A program made the position numbers and the translations under genes. Below, in pieces: positions 22,601 through 32,599 of a stretch of DNA of 64,000 bases. Below the pieces are notes generated by a model. It searched no databases. It was given only the letters and a program-made list of their open reading frames with translations, and was not told where the DNA came from. Within the stretch, counting starts at the first letter, position 1, and each line of letters starts with the position of its first letter. The DNA comes from Larix kaempferi (Eukaryota > Streptophyta > Pinopsida > Pinales > Pinaceae), in assembly GCA_027924585.1 (NCBI GenBank), contig BSBM01000191.1, positions 2,480,001-2,544,000 of the forward strand, given 5' to 3'.

Positions 22601-23231
22601 AAATTATTGGGAGGCTATATATAAAGTTTTGGACAGTCCTTTTGAGAGTGTTGATCAGTCATCAACTAACTTTTTTCCATCGACAAGCCATGATATTCAT
22701 AGTAGTGAACCTACAAGATATGAACATGAAATTATGGATGCCTATTTGAAGGAAAATGTTCCTTCTTTGCAGGATTGCTATGTTGGACCAGTATGCAACA
22801 AGCCTAGAGATGAATTCATTCCAAGAGTGGATGTTGTAAAGGGCCAAATGGTCATTGTATAATAACCAGAGCCTGATTATGCAATCTAGTTGGGTAGGGC
22901 GATTGGTAATATTTATCAGGATTCAGATGTTAGTACTGTTGGCTCTTACAAAGTAGAGGTGCAATGGTGGAAGCTATCAGAAGCATCAAAGGATCTGAAG
23001 GTATTGTACAAAAACTGCTTAGATAGAAAGAAACAATGGGTTGTTGGTGCAGAAGAAAATATTATATTCGATGTAAATAGCATCATATGGTCATGGTCAC
23101 TAAGGAAAGGATGGACAGGAGAAAAAATTAGAATAAATGAGAAGGGCCTTGCAGCAGTTAAGGAACAACGAGAACATATGGAGCATAGTGTTTAGAGTGG
23201 GATGGATGTTGCTTCAGATATCATTTGATGT
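19660..23231 (+). pseudogene. Transposase-like pseudogene (resembles the DUF7869 group), one frame with ~12 stops
   Basis: One reading frame (starting MDFGSQQCVD at 19662) can be followed for about 3.5 kb to 23193-23231. In-frame stops lie at 20025, 20427, 20706, 20802, 21069, 21258, 21282, 22491, 22860, 22863, 22887 and 23193, and there is no frameshift. Cys-rich CSECK (about 20041) and CNCEDCG (about 20481) may bind metal. An NSRRKYVINSMGSN segment and AVCQNAWYKCHGI precede the core (21318-22490). The core has LLQMDN (22002-22010 for MDN) and VGHTHEDID (22107-22133), which I associate with uncharacterised RNase H-like, transposase-like proteins of plants and invertebrates. That family link is from memory. 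The first codons may lie 5' of the Copia insertion (12.6 kb). Nine of the twelve stops are TAA. Inverted minisatellites at 11.34 and 23.66 kb flank it. Confidence 0.75.
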
Positions 23232-23296
23232 GATCTTATCCCAAACAATTTATATTTTGTTGCAATCCTTCTAGTCTGTCTATCAACTTAGCTGGG
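23221..23296 (+). repeat. 3' tail shared with 26986-27062
   Basis: TCATTTGATGTGATCTTATCCC, ATATTTTGTTGCAATCC and CTGTCTATCAACTTAGCTGGGT recur at 26986-27062 directly after ladder copy C. This ties the palindrome-ladder repeats to the transposase-like unit. Confidence 0.75.
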
Positions 23297-23654
23297 TCTT
23301 TTCTGTGCCGACTGTTTTGATTTCAAACAATAAGGCTTTATGTTCAGTCTCCAAGGTTGATAGTAGACATGGGAATTTCTCTATGCGGCAGTTTTTGTCT
23401 CAGAAGTACAATGTGAAAAGAAGACGAGTGTAATCTTTTTTACCAGTATATAATACAAAGTTTCTCTTTTTTTGCTTAAAAAAAATAAAAAATAAACAAT
23501 CCTTTCAATAAACAAGAAAACTAGTGGCACTCAGGGATCAAATTTGAAGGGTTGAACTTAATTTCAAGTTGAATTTTATATATTCATACCACCCTTCTAG
23601 TATGAAGGGCTTTAATTAAAAAACGATAATAACTAAAAAAGCTTTTCATTCTTT
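23297..23654. other. 3' flank of the transposase-like pseudogene, no gene
   Basis: Non-coding, with A-rich runs near 23477. It leads into the right inverted minisatellite and contains no recognisable frame. Confidence 0.4.
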
Positions 23655-23815
23655 TTATGAGATTTCATTCTATTTAAAAAAAAACAAAAAGAAAGAATGC
23701 TTCTATTTAAAAAAAAAACAAAAGGAAAGAATGTTTTTATTTAAAAAAACAAAAAAAAAGAATGTTTCTATTTAAAAAAATCAAAAAGAAAGAATGATTC
23801 TATTTTAAAAAAATA
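23655..23815 (-). repeat. Right inverted minisatellite block of the candidate DNA transposon
   Basis: About four to five units of roughly 39 bp, AAAGAATGTTTCTATTTAAA plus an A-rich run with AACAAAAAGAAAGAATG. Its reverse complement contains ATTCTTTCTTTTTGTTTTTT and AAATAGAAACAT, the core of the block at 11344-11600. Left units are longer by about 20 bp. Confidence 0.55.
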
Positions 23816-24177
23816 GAATAGTATTCGTATAATGCTACTATAATGATACTAATGTAAATGTGTAAAGTTACTTATTTACAATTACTTCGACAAGCAAACT
23901 TCAGTTCGACGAGCATTATGGACCACCATCATTAGGAGGAAGAGGAGAATATAACCTATGGTCGTCGCAGAGTCTCTCGTGCTCATAAGACAGTTTGGAG
24001 GCAATCTAGGGATCATACGATTGGTGGATTAAACAAATATTTCATTTACCTAAAGACTCTTCATAGATCGGAAGCTGCAATTGAAACTGTTGGCGGATTG
24101 AAGTTTTATTTCAAACTCTGAGTAGATCCAAGGTTTAATTGAAACCATGAGCAGATCTTTTTGATTTGGCCCCTTCT
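23816..24177. other. No gene seen
   Basis: Short stretch outside the right inverted block. It includes repeated GGTTGAATT-like and CAGATC-containing phrases (GAAACTGTTGGCGGATTGAAG, GAAACCATGAGCAGATC) that lead into the next open frame. No element end could be fixed. Confidence 0.35.
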
Positions 24178-24501
24178 ATGACCTCTTCTCTCAGTTCAAT
24201 GGCGAGCCTTGCAGACGAAATGACTTTCCTAAGGTCCAATGTGGAAGACTTCAAACAACACCTGCGAAAGGTTTATGGGGAATTATGCTTGGGCATCAAA
24301 GTGCACAGAGAGTCATCCGACGACATGAGGTATATCTCTCAACAATTAACCTGTCAGGACTCGAGAATTGATGATTTGGAACGCAATTTGATTGAACTTA
24401 TGGGGAAAATGGATATTATAAAACATGATTTTGAATATGGCCAAGATGTCATAGTGCAACCACTGCCAGGAATCTCCCTCCGTGGACATGAGAATTGTTG
24501 A
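24178..24501 (+). CDS. Small open frame, predicted coiled-coil protein (107 aa), unknown
   Basis: ATG 24178 to TGA 24499-24501. The product is rich in Ser near the start (MTSSLSSMASLADEM), then has a long heptad-like helical stretch (RSNVEDFKQHLRKVYGELC, IDDLERNLIELMGKMDIIK) and a short C-terminal tail. The pattern resembles the N-terminal helical part of retroelement gag-type proteins, but no zinc knuckle or further domain follows. The upstream frame stays open to about 24160. It could be an isolated gag start, an exon or chance. I recognise no family. Confidence 0.3.
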   Translation: MTSSLSSMASLADEMTFLRSNVEDFKQHLRKVYGELCLGIKVHRESSDDMRYISQQLTCQDSRIDDLERNLIELMGKMDIIKHDFEYGQDVIVQPLPGISLRGHENC

Positions 24502-24707
24502 GGAAACCTCTGTTCAACGAGATAATTTTTTGTAGAAGAGATCCCTACTTCGATGAGTTGTTACCTCCATTTTGGAAAATTTGAATGTTTTTTTTGCATT
24601 TTGTTAAATTTACAGAGCCATACTGGGAAATCTATTTATGCTCCCAGGCTCTCCTTTTTGTAATGAATGGATATGCAAATCCTTTTGAATAAATCCATCT
24701 ATATGCT

Positions 24708-25008
24708 TCAATATAATTATAGAGAAGTATTTTAGAGAGAAATATGGTAAATGATGAATATATATTTATGAATATTACTCATTGTAGACAAAAATCTTGT
24801 CAATGGCAGAAGGCAACTTCCTTAACATAATTACAGAAAAGTAATCTAGATGGAAATATGGATAATGGAAGAAGATTGTTGAATATATACTTCTAAATAT
24901 AACTCATTGTAGACATATTGTCAATGGAAGAAGACTAGTTCCTCAATATAACTACATAGAGTTAATCTAGATATAAAAATATGGTCAATGGAAGAAGGTT
25001 GCTTATAT
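24708..25008 (+). repeat. Tandem repeat of ~110 bp, three imperfect units
   Basis: Units start with CAATATAATTATAGA-, AACATAATTACAGA- and CAATATAACTACATAGA-. Each holds TAATCTAGA-like text, AAATATGG, AATGGAAGAAG and, in the first two, ACTCATTGTAGACA. The units have diverged and the third is shortened. Confidence 0.65.
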
Positions 25009-25855
25009 GACATGTGAGGTAAAGTGCGGACATCGTTTCCTAATAAAATCTGCTAGTTGAGGAATAGTGAAAGAGGAAACAAAGCAAATATTTCGGCCTC
25101 GTACATTTGGTTCCTCCATAAAAAATATATGATCTTCATATACATCATTTGCATGCACTAGTGGTATCGATCCCAAAAGCAATAGATTCAACCTTAGCTC
25201 TTGATAATCACCTACAAAATTTCAAACATCCATAGTAGCATTCACACCGTTGTTTTCCCTTTGTGAAAAGCAAAATTAAACCCTTTATCTCCTGGGATTC
25301 AACAAAAGAGAGTTGATTACCAAAAGGGTAACAAAAGAAATTCAAAATCAAACCCTAAGAGGTTAAAAATCAAGTATTGGATACCTGTAATTGGGCTTAA
25401 TTAATTTATGTTCATAAGAAGGGAAATGTAGAAATAAATCCCAGTACAACCACGTAACCGGATCCAATTGTCACAACCTCCATTTGGTCATTTAACCCAT
25501 ACTCAATCACTTCTTGTTCGAATGCAGTATTGGCTATGTAATAAAACTTCACAGGTCTACATATTGGGTTGTGGAGGAAAAGGATTAGATAGGTCTACAA
25601 ACTTAAAAAAAAAGTAGGTCGATTGGGGAGTTTTGGTAATTCTAAATAACGTATATGATTTATGTGAATATGTAAATTGTTTAAAGAGCATTAACTCCTG
25701 TGAGGAGCACAAGGGCGAGACGAAAAAACAACACTTGATCAAATTAAAATCATTTTTCTTAGGAAATCCCGTTTTGCTTGATGTTCTCACAATAAATAGT
25801 TTGCCACATCGTTATTTAATAATCCCACATGTTATGTGAATATGTCCTCATTCAA
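25009..25855. other. No recognisable gene
   Basis: Mixed non-coding sequence. Minus- and plus-strand frames of 60-77 codons exist (for example 25557-25839) but carry no known motif and overlap each other. No LTR or repeat boundary was identified. Confidence 0.35.
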
Positions 25856-26235
25856 TCCATTAACCAACAATGCATCAAGTGTCTGTGGGCATTCAATCCA
25901 TGACTTGCAGGCATTTTAAGTGCATCTCAATTTATGGTGGCAGGCATTTTTCTTTCCCTAAAGGCCTGTGGAAATTTTCTATCATTGTTGGCGGGCATTT
26001 TCCTTGACCTTACATCAACTGTGGGCATTTCCTTCATAATTGCAAGCATTTTTCCAGGCCCTGCAAAAATTACCACTTTCCAGGAGGGCATTTTCATAAG
26101 CCTGCGGACATTTTGTCAAGCTCTGCGGGAATATTATTAAGGCCCGCGGGCATCTTTACTAAGTGCATTTGCTTCACAAAAAATGTGAACTTGCGGGCAT
26201 ATTTTACAGCCTTTGTGTGCATTCTCCTCACACAA
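25856..26235 (+). repeat. Degenerate GCGGGCATTTTC minisatellite
   Basis: About ten copies of a short motif such as GGCGGGCATTTTCCTT, CTGTGGGCATTTCCTT and CTGCGGACATTTTGTC, spaced about 25-40 bp apart. The motif is far richer in G than the flanks. No function is suggested beyond an old tandem array. Confidence 0.6.
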
Positions 26236-26439
26236 TTATTACCTATTCCAAAAATTCATATAAGTTAAATACATATGTTTATATTGAAATGGTACCATTA
26301 ATATAATTAATATTCATTTATGCAATCTTTTATATGCCATGTGTCACAATATGAGCATTCCACGTGTCACCTTGGGATACTATATATCAACATTTTAACA
26401 ACAAAATTTATAGAATTTTTGCTTCAAAGACTTTGCTGG

Positions 26440-26985
26440 CAAGTGGAAATATTCTCAGAGAAAGACCGGCCGCTCTTTCTCCAAGGTGTTCTATTTTTAC
26501 AATTCCCTCGTAAATGAAGGATCGACCGACCCTTCTTATTCCCAATATTATTTTCATAATAGTTCGACAATGCAAGAAGGGTCGATCGATCCTTCTTGTG
26601 TTATCCATTATGGATATAGCTATGATTGCTGGATAAAGGTTTTCACAATTAACTACGAAAAGAAGGGGCAACCGATCCTTCTTGTCAAAAAATGGAAGTT
26701 AGGACAAACCATTTTTATATGTTATAACTTAGCCAATGTCCGGGTCCCTACTATTTACAGCGGAATTTAGAAGTCAAGAATTGTCAGCATAACCTTTGTA
26801 GATCAAATATTTTTACATTTCTCATGTAAATGAAGGATTGGCCACCCCTTCCCGTGCTCAGTATTCTTACATGGTCACCATTTTGGATATACATGAATTG
26901 ACATCTTAGCCTTCGTAGGTTGAATATGTTTACAATTCCCTCATAAATGAAGGGGCGGCCGAACCTTCTTCTTCCCGGTATTCTA
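26440..26985 (+). repeat. Palindrome-ladder repeat, copy C (most complete)
   Basis: Six self-complementary blocks start at 26458 (GAGAAAGA / TCTTTCTC arms around CCGGCCGC), 26516, 26576 (GAAGGGTCGATCGATCCTTC), 26662, 26832 and 26949. The spacers match copies A and B in order and length: 85-86 bp between steps 3 and 4, 169-170 bp between 4 and 5, and 117-118 bp between 5 and 6. The repeat runs directly into a 3' tail also found behind the transposase-like pseudogene at 23.2 kb. Confidence 0.82.
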
Positions 26986-27065
26986 TTCATTTGATGTGAT
27001 CTTAGCCCAACAAATTTATATTTGTTGCAATCCTTCTATTTTGTCTATCAACCTGGTTGGGCGAG
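26986..27065 (+). repeat. Second copy of the transposase-unit 3' tail
   Basis: TCATTTGATGTGATCTTAGCCC, ATATTTGTTGCAATCC and TTTGTCTATCAACCTGGTTGGG align with 23221-23296. The join to ladder copy C, with no gene between them, suggests a deletion derivative of the larger unit. Confidence 0.75.
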
Positions 27066-27352
27066 CAAACGTAGAGCATCTAGGCATTGAGGGAAAATTA
27101 CTATTTTGGTGCTGAATACACCGTCTACTGGTTACTACTATGTAAGTAAGCTATGCCTATATAGATTACAGAGAGAAATCCTGCCTCATTTGGAAACTAT
27201 TAAATTTATTTATGTAAAAAGATAGATATTCTAGATACTGTATAAAAAAAGAAACAAGAACTGATTGACTTGTTATTCAAACAATGACTGAATATTTTAG
27301 ACATTGAACTTTTCACCTTAAAATGTTGAACATTTACAAATGAAAACTGCAC
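27066..27352. other. Short non-coding flank before Copia-2
   Basis: AT-rich, no frame of note. Its end (ACTGCACTTTTC) continues as TTTTCAAATAAAAAATTGC after the Copia-2 insertion, so the original site was at the edge of the AT-rich tandem array at 34262. Confidence 0.5.
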
Positions 27353-27357
27353 TTTTC

Positions 27358-27948
27358 TATTGATGTATATGTAACTTCAGAATGTATTTCATCTATATAT
27401 TTATTGTACCCCTATAGAGATGTATTATTCCTCTATACGGAAGTGTCGTCATTTGTATTGACAAGTGTCGCAAGTGTGTTAACTTTCCGATGGGTTATTA
27501 GACCACCTTGTAAGGGGTCGGCCTGATATAAAGTAATATGAAGTTATTGTACCTAGCCAGACAAGTCGGCCCCATAAGGTTATTGGGCAAACAGGACAAG
27601 TATAAATAGAGATGGAGAGATCTCTATTTAGATCACTCAGAACTCACACTTCCTTCACTCGGAAAGTGGCGCACATGTGAGGAGGAGGATCAGCTGCTAA
27701 GAGGAGTCTATCTCTTGTACTTTGGTTGTACTTTGGTTGAGCTATTGCTCTATCTATCTCTGAGGAAGTTGTGGGGTTTTTCACCTTAGGGTTTTCCCCA
27801 CGGAAAATCTGTGTCTATTGTCTCTCATGCTTTTGCTTCTTGTGATGATTGACATGCTTGTTATGATTGATATGCATTGATATACTGTACATGTTATTCT
27901 CTCAGTAAAGATCCTAGAGTATTGTGAATTACTGCTCAAAATTTAACA
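27358..27948 (+). repeat. 5' LTR of Copia-2
   Basis: 591 bp ending TTTAACA. It starts TATTGATG where the 3' LTR and both Copia-1 LTRs start TGTTGATG, so the canonical TG has mutated to TA; the target duplication fixes the boundary. TATAAATAGAG lies near 27602. An 11-bp repeat (TACTTTGGTTG) is present twice here and once in the 3' LTR. Confidence 0.93.
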
Positions 27949-27960
27949 TGGTATTAGAGC
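27949..27960 (+). other. Primer binding site of Copia-2
   Basis: TGGTATTAGAGC directly after the 5' LTR. It differs from the Copia-1 site (TGGTATCAGAGC) by one C-to-T change. Confidence 0.88.
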
Positions 27961-28522
27961 TAACCTGAGAAGAAGACATTGTGCAGTAATAGAAACTAGG
28001 GTTTCTTGTTTATTTGGTTTCTCTCCACAGATTTTGGAAAAGTAGTATAGTAGATTGACTCTACTCATCAAGGAGAATCTATTTGTCCAATCAGAATTCA
28101 ATTCTGAGCATTTTCAGTTTTGGCCCTAAACATTAGGGTTTCCACAAAAATAGGAATTTATGAAATCTGAAGACATAGCTGGAAGCTCCTTGGAAAACTC
28201 GAAGTTTAGAGCTTTGGATCGATATTTTTGGCTGAGTAAATCTCCGGGAAACTCAAACCCTAATTCAGGGTCCTCCCTAGTGAACTCGGGAAGACTAAAA
28301 GGCACTTCTGAAGGGTGAGGCCTTGCAAATCTCAAATTTTGAATACACCAGGCTGATCAGATCATCAAGGAGCATCTTTCTATCCTTTCAAAAAGTTGAA
28401 ATTCACATTTTGAATTTTTAGGGTTTTTTCGACAAACCCTAATCCGGGACTAGATCCAGTTTTCAGCAAAGCAAGTGGTAAGACCTAAGTCTTTTCTATT
28501 TCCATTTGAAGTACTCTTTAAG
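27961..28522 (+). other. Untranslated leader of Copia-2
   Basis: Non-coding leader between the primer binding site and gag. Its second half (about 28130-28470) aligns with 14360-14680 of Copia-1, including CTCCGGGAAACTCAAACCCT and CGACAAACCCTAATCC. Confidence 0.7.
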
Positions 28523-31500
28523 ATGTCTCACCACACCAAGCTTGAGGATAAGCTTGAAGGGGATGATAACTTCCGAGCCTGGAAGTATAGGATTGGGTTA
28601 ATCCTGGAAGAAAATGAACTGGACTCCTACATCAGCTCTGAGGTCCCTATCCCAGATGATGAAGAGGCTAAAGTTTTGCATAAGAAGAACTTGGTCAAGG
28701 AAAAGAGAATCATTGCTGATTCTATCAAAGACCATCTCATACCACATGTGTCATCTCTAAAGACACCCAAGGATATGTTTGACTCCCTGACCAAGTTATT
28801 TGAAGGGAAGAACATAAATCGGAAGATGACTCTGCAGAATCAATTGAAAGGGGTCAAGATGTTGAATGGAGAGACCATTCAATCCTACTTCTCCAAGGTC
28901 TCTCAGATCAAGAAACAACTTGAAGCTGTGGATGAAGTAGTGGACAATGGTGAAGTTGTTATGACCACTCTGAATGGCCTTCCTAGGTCATGGGACTCCT
29001 TTATTCAAGGAATTTGTGCAAGAAAGAAATTGATCTCTTTCAGTAGGTTGTGGGAGGAATGCTCTCAAGAAGAAGCAAGGCTTGTAGCACGAGAAGAAAA
29101 GATGGGTAGTGAAGATCAAGCTCTTGCATCTCACACCAAAAGAAGCAAGCCTAAAAAGGAGCACTCTCAGCAGAAGAGATCCACTCACTATCACCAAAAG
29201 AATAAGAAGGATCTAAGGTGCTTCACATGCAGTGAGAAGGGTCACTTTGATTCAAAATGTCCCAAGAACAAAAAGGACAACAACAACTTCAACAAGAAGA
29301 AGAAGGGTAGCAAAAGAAGGTACCATGCTCATGCTGCTGAAGATGATGAACCTCCAAAGAAGAAGGCTAGAGCAGAAAGTGATGATGATTCATCAAGCGA
29401 AGAAGAGTATGTTCTAATCTCTGCTCTCACAGGTACTATTTCTCATGGTTGTAATGATTGGCTTATTGACAGTGGAGCTTCCAAACACATGACTGGGTTT
29501 AAAGAATCTTTTGTAAATCTATCTGAACATGAATCACCCCATAAAGTGAAACTTGGGGATGACTATCAATACCCCATCAAAGGAAGTGGTGAAGCCTCCT
29601 ACAACTTAGATTCTGGAAAGTCTTTGAAGATGAAAGATGTGCTTTATGTGCCTGGGCTCAAGAAAAACCTTCTCTCCATATCTGCATTAGATGCAAAAGG
29701 TATGAGGGTTGCATTTGTGGATGGCCAAGTCTTAATGTGGCCAAAGGGAAAGACCATAGATGATGCAGTGGTAATTGGAGAGCAAGAGGGAGGTTTGTAT
29801 AAATTGAAGGGACAACCTGAACATGCCATGGTGCATGATTCCATGGAGCCAAGTGAACTTTGGCATAGAAGACTTGCACATTTGCACTACAGAGCATTAC
29901 CAATTGCAAGTAAAGCTGTAGAAGCTCTTCCTGAAATCAAGACCAAGCATGAAGGTGTTTGCAAAGGATGTGCAAAAGGAAAGAACATAAAGAAGACATT
30001 TCCAAGTAGTGAAAGCAAGGCTAAAATTATCTTGAAAATCATCCACTCTGATGTATGCGGTTCAATGTCATCAAGTTCTCTAAGTGGGTATGTTTCTGAT
30101 GACTTCTCCAGGAAGACTTGGGTTTACTTCTTGAAGAACAAAGATGCAGTATTTTATAAGTTCAAGGAATTCAAAACCTTGATGGAGAACCAAACTGATA
30201 AGAGAATCAAGACTTTCAGATCCGACAATGGTGGAGAATTCAATTCAAGTGACTTCAAGAAGCTATGTAGTGATTCAGGGATTAAGAGGGATTTGACTGC
30301 TCCTTACAATCCACAACAGAATGGAGTTGCAGAAAGAAAGAATAGAACAATCATGGAAGCAGCACGGGCAATGCTGCATGACCAGGATCTACCTATGCAT
30401 CTATGGGCAGAAGCAGCTAGGATAGCTGTATATGTGCAGAACATAGCACCCCACAAGATATTGGACAATAAGACACCAGAAGAGGTCTTCTCTGGTAAGA
30501 AACCTGAGGTCAGCCATCTTAGAATATTTGGTTGTCCAGTATATACACATGTCCTAGGAAAAGAGGACCAAGCTGGATCCTTCAGGAAAGAAGGGTATCT
30601 TTGTGGGTTATAGTGAAAGCTCGAAGGCTTACAGAATATACTTTCCAGGGTTCAAGAAGATTGATGTCAGTAGGGATGTAACATTTGATGAAAACTCAGC
30701 ATTCATCAAATCAAGGAAGATACCTATTGAAGATTATGAAGAACCCAAGGAAACTAGATTTCAAGACACTACCATGACTGAAGCAATTCCAAATGTTGAT
30801 CATGAAATTGAAGATCCACAAGAACCTATAGATCCACCTCGTGAGAAGGACTCTCACAAGAGGAAACCTGCATGGTCTAGAGAGCTCATTCAAGATGCAG
30901 AAATATATGGCATTCCAGAAGAAGAACACAGAGCAAAGAAGAGAACTAGATCACATACCACCTATGTTGCTTTACTCTGTGATATCATGAACAAAGAACC
31001 TTCTAGTTATGAAGAAGCAGTGAAAAAGAAAGAATGGAAGGATGCCATGATCGAGGAATACCAATCAATAATGAAGAATGATGTTTGGGATGTTGTCCCA
31101 AGACCTGAAGGGAATTCTGTTGTGACTTCCAAATGGATTTACAAGATTAAGCATGCTGCAGATGGCAGCATAGAGAAATACAAGGCAAGATTCGTAGCTC
31201 GTGGCTTCTCTCAGAAAGAGGGAATAGATTATGAAGAAACTTTTGCTCCTGTAGCTGGGTACACTTCCATCAAATCAGTACTTGCCCTAGCTGCAGCGAT
31301 GAAATGGAAGATACACCAGATGGATGTCAAGATTGCTTTCTTGAATGGTGTAGTTGAAGAGGAAGTGTATGTGGAGCAGCCACTCGGTTTTGAAACACAG
31401 GACAGGGAGTCATATGTGTGCAAATTGAGGAAAGCCTTGTATGGCTTGAAGCAAGCTCCCAGAACTTGGTATGGTAGGATGGACAGTTTCCTATCTAGTT

Positions 31501-32540
31501 TGGGATTTACCAAGAGTAAAGCGGATTCCAACCTTTACTACAAGGTTGAGGAAGCAAATCCTGTGATACTACTCCTATATGTGGATGACCTATTTGTAAC
31601 AAGAGATGATAGACTGATTGCCGATACAAAGAGGAAGCTTGCTGCCGAGTTCGATATGAAGGACTTGGGGATGATGCACTATTTTCTAGGTATGGAGGTG
31701 TGGTAGAGTGCAGATGGGATATTCTATGGACAAGGGAAGTATACAGTATATATCCTAAAGAGGTTCGGGATGATGGATTGCAAGGCCATGGCCACACCTA
31801 TGGCATCGAACCTGAAGCTTCTATGTGATGCTTCATCTAAGCCAGTCGATGTCTCTATGTATCGTCAGATGATTGGGTCCTTGATGTACCTGACGAACAC
31901 GAGACCAGATATTTGCTTTGTGGTGAACACATTGAGCCAGTTCCTGACGGATCCGAGAAGTGTTCAGCTGGTTGCTGTAAAGCATATTCTGAGGTACCTG
32001 AAGGGTACAGTTGATTATGGGCTCAAGTATGATGCGAATCAAAAGTTTAACCTGTAGGTTTATGTTGATTCAGACTGGGCAGGAAGTGTTGCAGATAGGA
32101 AGAGCACATTTGGGTGCTGCTTTAGTATGGGATCAGGTGTGATCTCTTGGTTTAGCAGGAAGTAGTCCTGCGTAGCACTGAGTACAGCCGAGGCAGAGTA
32201 TGTTGCAGCCTGTTCGGCTAGTTGTGAGGCAGTATGGCTTCGGAAGCTACTGTCAGAGTTATTTGATCTCTCGCTGGAGACTACTGGTATCTTTTGTGAC
32301 AACCAAAGTTGTGTGAAGCTGTTTGAGAACCCGGTGTTCCACGACAGGTCGAAACACATAGAGATCAAATACCACTATATCAGGGATATGGTGCAGAGAG
32401 GAGTAGTGAAGCTCCTGTATGTTGTGACGGACGAGCAGATTGCAGATGTGTTGACGAAGCCACTAGCCAGAGTGAAGTTCGAGTACTTCAGAGAGAGGCT
32501 TGTTGTTCTTTAGATCAACGACACTTCAAGGAAGAAGTGA
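28523..32540 (+). pseudogene. Copia gag-pol polyprotein gene of Copia-2 (one frameshift, four stops)
   Basis: Gag starts at ATG 28523 (MSHHTKLEDKLEGDDNFRAW); an upstream in-frame ATG at 28475 is less likely. Gag is followed by a CX2CX4HX4C knuckle (29219-29260), a retropepsin DSGAS (29468-29482), a pre-integrase WHRRLAH region (about 29861) and an integrase with Asp at 30050, Asp at 30224 and Glu at 30332. A one-base frameshift at about 30557-30580 moves reading to the next frame. RT follows, with FLNG and YVDD (31578-31589). RNase H has SDWAG, AEAEY, FCDNQ and the C-terminal H-EIKYHYIRD. Stops TAG at 31704, 32055, 32163 and 32511 each replace a CAG seen in Copia-1; the true end is TGA 32538-32540. 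The domain order PR-IN-RT-RH is diagnostic for Copia. Proteins would act in cytoplasmic virus-like particles and the nucleus. Confidence 0.95.
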
Positions 32541-32599
32541 TGGAGACATTTACTGTAGCCATTCCTAGCATGGTGGAAGGGAGATCCTTCACATGGCTG

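Noticed and set aside
25856-26235. CRISPR-like array
   Set aside because: Motifs are degenerate and irregularly spaced, and the context is plant nuclear transposon DNA.
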